Source of the DNA: DAOTEJ01 sp035454085
Lineage (GTDB): Bacteria > Pseudomonadota > Gammaproteobacteria > Burkholderiales > Burkholderiaceae_F
Direction: 5' to 3'
Assembly: GCA_035454085.1 (NCBI GenBank)
Contig: DAOTEJ010000103.1
Location: 1-7,506 of the forward strand
Length of the DNA stretch: 7,506 nucleotides
Shown: positions 6,005 through 7,506 of the stretch, one piece after another
How the letters are laid out: the number at the start of each line of letters is the position of its first letter
Numbering within the stretch: position 1 is the first letter of the stretch
Made by a program: the position numbers and the translations under genes
Notes under the pieces: model-generated
Seen by the model: only the letters and a program-made list of their open reading frames with translations
Database searches by the model: none
What the model was told of the DNA's origin: nothing

Positions 6005-6325
6005 CTACCCGGCAGCCTGGGCGTGCAGACGCACACCGAGAGCCTTGGCCACCTTCAGTATCGTTGCGAACGAGGGGTTGCCCTCGGCGCTGAGCGCTCG
6101 GTACAGGCTCTCGCGGCTCAAGCCCGCGTCCTTGGCAACCTGGCTCATGCCTTTGGCCCGGGCAATGTCCCCAAGGGCGCGGGCGATTCCTGCCGCGTCG
6201 TCTGGAGCCTCTTCGAGCCACGCATCAAGGTAGGCGGCCATTTCCTCCGGCGTGCGGAGGTGTTCGGCGACGTCGTAGGGCGTCGTCTTCGTCTTCTGGG
6301 CCTTCTTGGCCGCAACCTTGGACAT
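6005..6325 (-). CDS. Addiction-module antidote, HigA-like HTH protein (COG3636/TIGR02684-type)
   Basis: A 106-residue antitoxin with a helix-turn-helix near its C-terminus. A Lys/Ala-rich start is followed by TTPYDVAEHLRTPEEMAAYLDAWLEE, which is the family's conserved N-terminal segment, then GIARALGDIARAKGMSQVAKDAGLS (about 47-70) and RESLYRALSAEGNPSFATIL (71-90), the HTH and the helix behind it. It should bind and block the toxin encoded five bases upstream and help repress the operon. Start ATG 6325; AAGGG about 11 bases upstream is a weak ribosome-binding site, so coupling to the toxin gene is likely. The TAG stop lies 13 bases before the attC R'' box. Confidence 0.9.
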   Translation of the reverse strand: MSKVAAKKAQKTKTTPYDVAEHLRTPEEMAAYLDAWLEEAPDDAAGIARALGDIARAKGMSQVAKDAGLSRESLYRALSAEGNPSFATILKVAKALGVRLHAQAAG

Positions 6326-6330
6326 GATGA

Positions 6331-6624
6331 TCAACCCTTGAAGTTCCGGTTCAGCGACAGGGCCACGGCGATGTCCTTCTGCTGAGATGCCTTGTCGCCG
6401 CCGGCGATGAGCAAGAGCAACTGCGTGCGCCTGATCGAGTAGTAGACACGGTAGCCTGGGCCAAAGTCGATCTTGAGCTCGGAAACGCCCTCTGTCAGAT
6501 CGCGATGAGAGCCTGGATTGCCGTGGATGAAGCGGTCGACCCGCATCAAGATCCGAGCGCGTCCGGCGCGGTCCTTGAGGCCGTCGATCCACGCCCGGTA
6601 CTCCTCGGTCTTCTCGACGCGCAT
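6331..6624 (-). CDS. RelE/HigB-like addiction-module killer protein (COG3657/TIGR02683-type)
   Basis: A 97-residue toxin of the RelE/ParE superfamily; relatives inhibit translation as ribosome-dependent RNases. The sequence follows the family along its whole length: TEEYRAWIDGLKDRAGRARIL, GNPGSHRDLTEGVSELKIDF, GPGYRVYYSIR and LLLLIAGGDKASQQKDIAVAL. The ATG start (6624) has no ribosome-binding site. A -10 element ends only 7 bases upstream, so the mRNA probably starts at or beside the ATG and is leaderless. Gene order is toxin then antidote, the usual order for this type. The pair fills one cassette of about 763 bases between the attC sites at 5926 and 6689. Confidence 0.9.
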   Translation of the reverse strand: MRVEKTEEYRAWIDGLKDRAGRARILMRVDRFIHGNPGSHRDLTEGVSELKIDFGPGYRVYYSIRRTQLLLLIAGGDKASQQKDIAVALSLNRNFKG

Positions 6625-6631
6625 GTCGGCC

Positions 6632-6652
6632 AGTGTAGCACGTGGGCTACAC
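6632..6652 (-). promoter_or_regulatory. Promoter (extended -10) and operator palindrome of the COG3657/3636 TA cassette
   Basis: On the minus strand TGC-TACACT (-10 at 6637-6632) is an extended -10 element; the -35 region is poor. It overlaps a perfect inverted repeat, GTGTAGC (6633-6639), 6 bases, GCTACAC (6646-6652), a fitting binding site for the HTH antidote. Transcription should begin about 7 bases after the -10, at or next to ATG 6624. The core TAGCAC-N4-GCTA is also found, in the same register to the -10, in front of the toxin at 7398. Confidence 0.65.
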
Positions 6653-6688
6653 GCGACCGATCGATGCGCGGGGACCGTCGACTGTGCG

Positions 6689-6766
6689 GCCTAACGTTTG
6701 CACTCACCCGCGGGCGAAGGCTGGCGAAGCCAGCCGTAGCACGTCGGGTGCAATGCGGGGTTGGGC
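6689..6766 (-). other. attC: Integron attC site 2 (78 bp), end of the Gp49/Xre TA cassette
   Basis: Minus-strand R'' GCCCAAC (6766-6760) starts one base after the TGA of the Xre gene, and R' GTTAGGC is at 6695-6689. Arm GCATTGCACCCG pairs with CGGGTGAGTGC; the L'' side is one base longer, giving the same leftward orientation as attC 1. The terminal part holds a perfect hairpin, GGCTGGC-TTC-GCCAGCC (6735-6719). All standard attC parts are present at a normal length. Confidence 0.82.
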
Positions 6767-6767
6767 G

Positions 6768-7079
6768 TCACTTCTGCGGTACGAGTTTTACCTGAAGATC
6801 ACAGCCAACAGCCTTTGCATAGCGCTGTAGCGTGGCCAGCGAAGGCGTGTGCTTGCCAGAGGCCTCCAGGCGAGAGATGGCGCTCTTGGTAGTGCCCATA
6901 CGTTCTGCGACGGCATCCTGGGTCAGCCCAGCTCTTGATCTTGCTTTGAGTAGCTGGTCTGCAACGCGGTACTCGAGCTCCAACCCGTCGTACGCCTCGG
7001 TGAATCCCTTACGGGCTCGCGCCTTGGCGAGAAAAGCCTGGTGATCGTGCTTGACGGGGGTGTACTTGAGGTTAGCCAT
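6768..7079 (-). CDS. Xre/Cro-type HTH antitoxin
   Basis: A 103-residue antitoxin. Residues 1-40 (KYTPVKHDHQAFLAKARARK and GFTEAYDGLELEYRVADQLL) form the segment expected to contact the toxin. Residues 43-100 are an Xre helix-turn-helix: ARSRAGLTQDAVAERMG, TTKSAISRLEASGK, TPSLATLQRYAKAVGCDL. It probably represses the operon through the GTTAGC palindrome at 7407-7424. ATG 7079 is preceded by AAGGAG with a 7-base gap, and overlaps the end of the toxin gene by 8 bases. The strong site for the antitoxin next to a toxin without one fits the need for antitoxin in excess. The stop codon is one base from the attC R'' box. Confidence 0.92.
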   Translation of the reverse strand: MANLKYTPVKHDHQAFLAKARARKGFTEAYDGLELEYRVADQLLKARSRAGLTQDAVAERMGTTKSAISRLEASGKHTPSLATLQRYAKAVGCDLQVKLVPQK

Positions 7080-7398
7080 TGGTCAACTCCTTGGCGCGCT
7101 TGCGCGCCAGCTTCAGCTCCTTGTCGGGTGTTTGCTGCGACTTCTTGATGAACGCGTGCACAACGACAATGCGACGCGCGATGACGAAGCAGTAGAACGC
7201 GCGGCCGATGCCTGAACGGCCACGAGGCCGCAACTCAAACAGCCCCTCGCCAAGCGCGCGGGAATGCGGAAGCCGCAGATCCGGGCCGTGCTCGGCGAGA
7301 AGTTCGACCAGGCACGCATAGTCGGCCAGAACGTCTACTGGCCACGACTGGATCTCGGAGAGCACACGCTCGTGGAAGTACTCGATCTCGAACGCCAC
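7072..7398 (-). CDS. Gp49/HigB-family toxin (COG4679, RelE superfamily)
   Basis: A 108-residue toxin of the phage Gp49-like/HigB family, whose members are RelE-fold inhibitors of translation. Family landmarks in order: the opening FEIEYFHERVLSEIQSWP, DVLADYACLVELLAEHGPDL, LPHSRALGEGLFELR, GIGRAFYCFVIARRIVVVHA, and FIKKSQQTPDKELKLARKR near the end. The GTG 7398 start agrees with the family's usual start but has no ribosome-binding site. The -10 element ends 6 bases upstream, so a leaderless transcript beginning with GTG is predicted. It is the first gene in a cassette of about 759 bases bounded by the attC sites at 6689 and 7448. Confidence 0.9.
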   Translation of the reverse strand: MAFEIEYFHERVLSEIQSWPVDVLADYACLVELLAEHGPDLRLPHSRALGEGLFELRPRGRSGIGRAFYCFVIARRIVVVHAFIKKSQQTPDKELKLARKRAKELTNG

Positions 7399-7404
7399 GA
7401 GTGG

Positions 7405-7433
7405 AAGTTAGCACAGACGCTAACAGCCTGCAA
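7405..7433 (-). promoter_or_regulatory. Promoter and operator palindrome of the Gp49/Xre TA cassette
   Basis: TTGCAG (-35, 7433-7428), 17 bases, TGC-extended TAACTT (-10, 7410-7405): a good sigma-70 promoter on the minus strand. A perfect inverted repeat GTTAGC-N6-GCTAAC (7407-7424) lies across the spacer and the -10, where a bound Xre antitoxin would block polymerase. The -10 is 6 bases from GTG 7398, so the transcript should start at or within a base of the start codon. Confidence 0.75.
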
Positions 7434-7447
7434 GCGGTGCGCGTGAC

Positions 7448-7506
7448 GCCCAACTTCAATGTCGGGCGAAAGTCGCCCATATCCGGATAGTGGCGCAACT
7501 CCTGCG
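7448..7506 (-). other. attC: Integron attC site 3, partial (R' half)
   Basis: Minus-strand R' GTTGGGC (7454-7448, GTTRRRY) bounds the Gp49/Xre cassette on its upstream side. Inside it lie a possible L' arm (GACATTGAA, 7463-7455) and a perfect 6-bp hairpin with a 3-base loop (GGGCGA/TCGCCC, 7464-7478), then a palindrome TATCCGGATA (7480-7489). The matching L'' arm and R'' box would be to the right of the window. It belongs to the preceding cassette or could be part of attI. Confidence 0.5.

Noticed and set aside
5466..6233. 255-codon plus-strand ORF across brnTA and attC 1
   Set aside because: It runs antisense through three convincing genes and an attC site and shows no family resemblance.
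6737..6744. TAGCACGT inside attC 2, resembling the first half of the shared TA operator
   Set aside because: The second arm GCTA is missing at the required distance and there is no promoter nearby, so it is part of the attC terminal structure.
5926..7454. CRISPR-like periodicity of the repeated boxes
   Set aside because: Spacing is about 760 bases and the repeats are 66-78-base foldable attC sites sharing only their terminal boxes, so this is not a CRISPR array.
7235..7498. Minus-strand ORF beginning MRHYPDMGDFRPT, reaching the right edge
   Set aside because: It reads through the partial attC and the promoter and then out of frame into the Gp49-type toxin gene, with no independent support.

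Overview
The window is high-GC DNA with two unlike halves. Codon use with G/C in third positions, a NodT/MacA/MacB-type tripartite exporter, an IS21-type IstB remnant and attC sites loaded with toxin-antitoxin (TA) genes together suggest a proteobacterium, most likely a betaproteobacterium of the Burkholderiales. The taxon is inferred from the gene mix and was not tested by any search.

Left half (1-3645, all minus strand): a tightly packed export operon, transcribed leftwards in the order outer-membrane factor lipoprotein (2206-3645), membrane-fusion adaptor (914-2209), ABC ATPase (83-814) and FtsX/MacB-type permease (only its first codons, 1-83). Stops and starts overlap at OMF/adaptor and at ATPase/permease. 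The single gap, between adaptor and ATPase, is bridged by two tiny ORFs joined by ATGA overlaps. The four proteins would form a channel from inner membrane to outside that uses ATP to pump a small molecule or peptide.

Middle (about 3740-5335): scar tissue. A plus-strand IstB (IS21 helper ATPase) remnant lacks its 5' part and is frameshifted. It is followed by an intact-looking vapBC pair (minus) and, divergently, a plus-strand addiction-module antitoxin whose ParE/RelE-type toxin breaks off at about residue 50.

Right half (about 5317-7506): what looks like the end of an integron cassette array, or of an attC cluster without an integrase (none is visible here). Two complete attC sites (5926-5991 and 6689-6766), one partial attC at the right edge (from 7448) and one attC relic (5317-5335) delimit three cassettes of about 0.6-0.76 kb. 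Each carries one two-gene TA module with the toxin first: BrnT/BrnA, a COG3657-type toxin with its COG3636-type antidote, and a Gp49/HigB-type toxin with an Xre antitoxin. All genes point left, and in each cassette the antitoxin stop codon lies within 0-13 bases of the attC R'' box. The unpaired bases in the attC stems put the attC orientation on the minus strand too, so any integrase gene should lie to the right of base 7506.

Most notable observations: (1) five TA modules of different families within 3.2 kb, three of them on attC-bounded cassettes; (2) two unrelated TA cassettes share an operator core, TAGCAC-N4-GCTA, in the same register on an extended -10 element, and both predicted transcripts begin at or next to the toxin start codon, so they look leaderless; (3) a junction at about 5314-5317 where a truncated parE is fused to the stump of the BrnTA attC, leaving a chimeric ORF of deceptively normal length.
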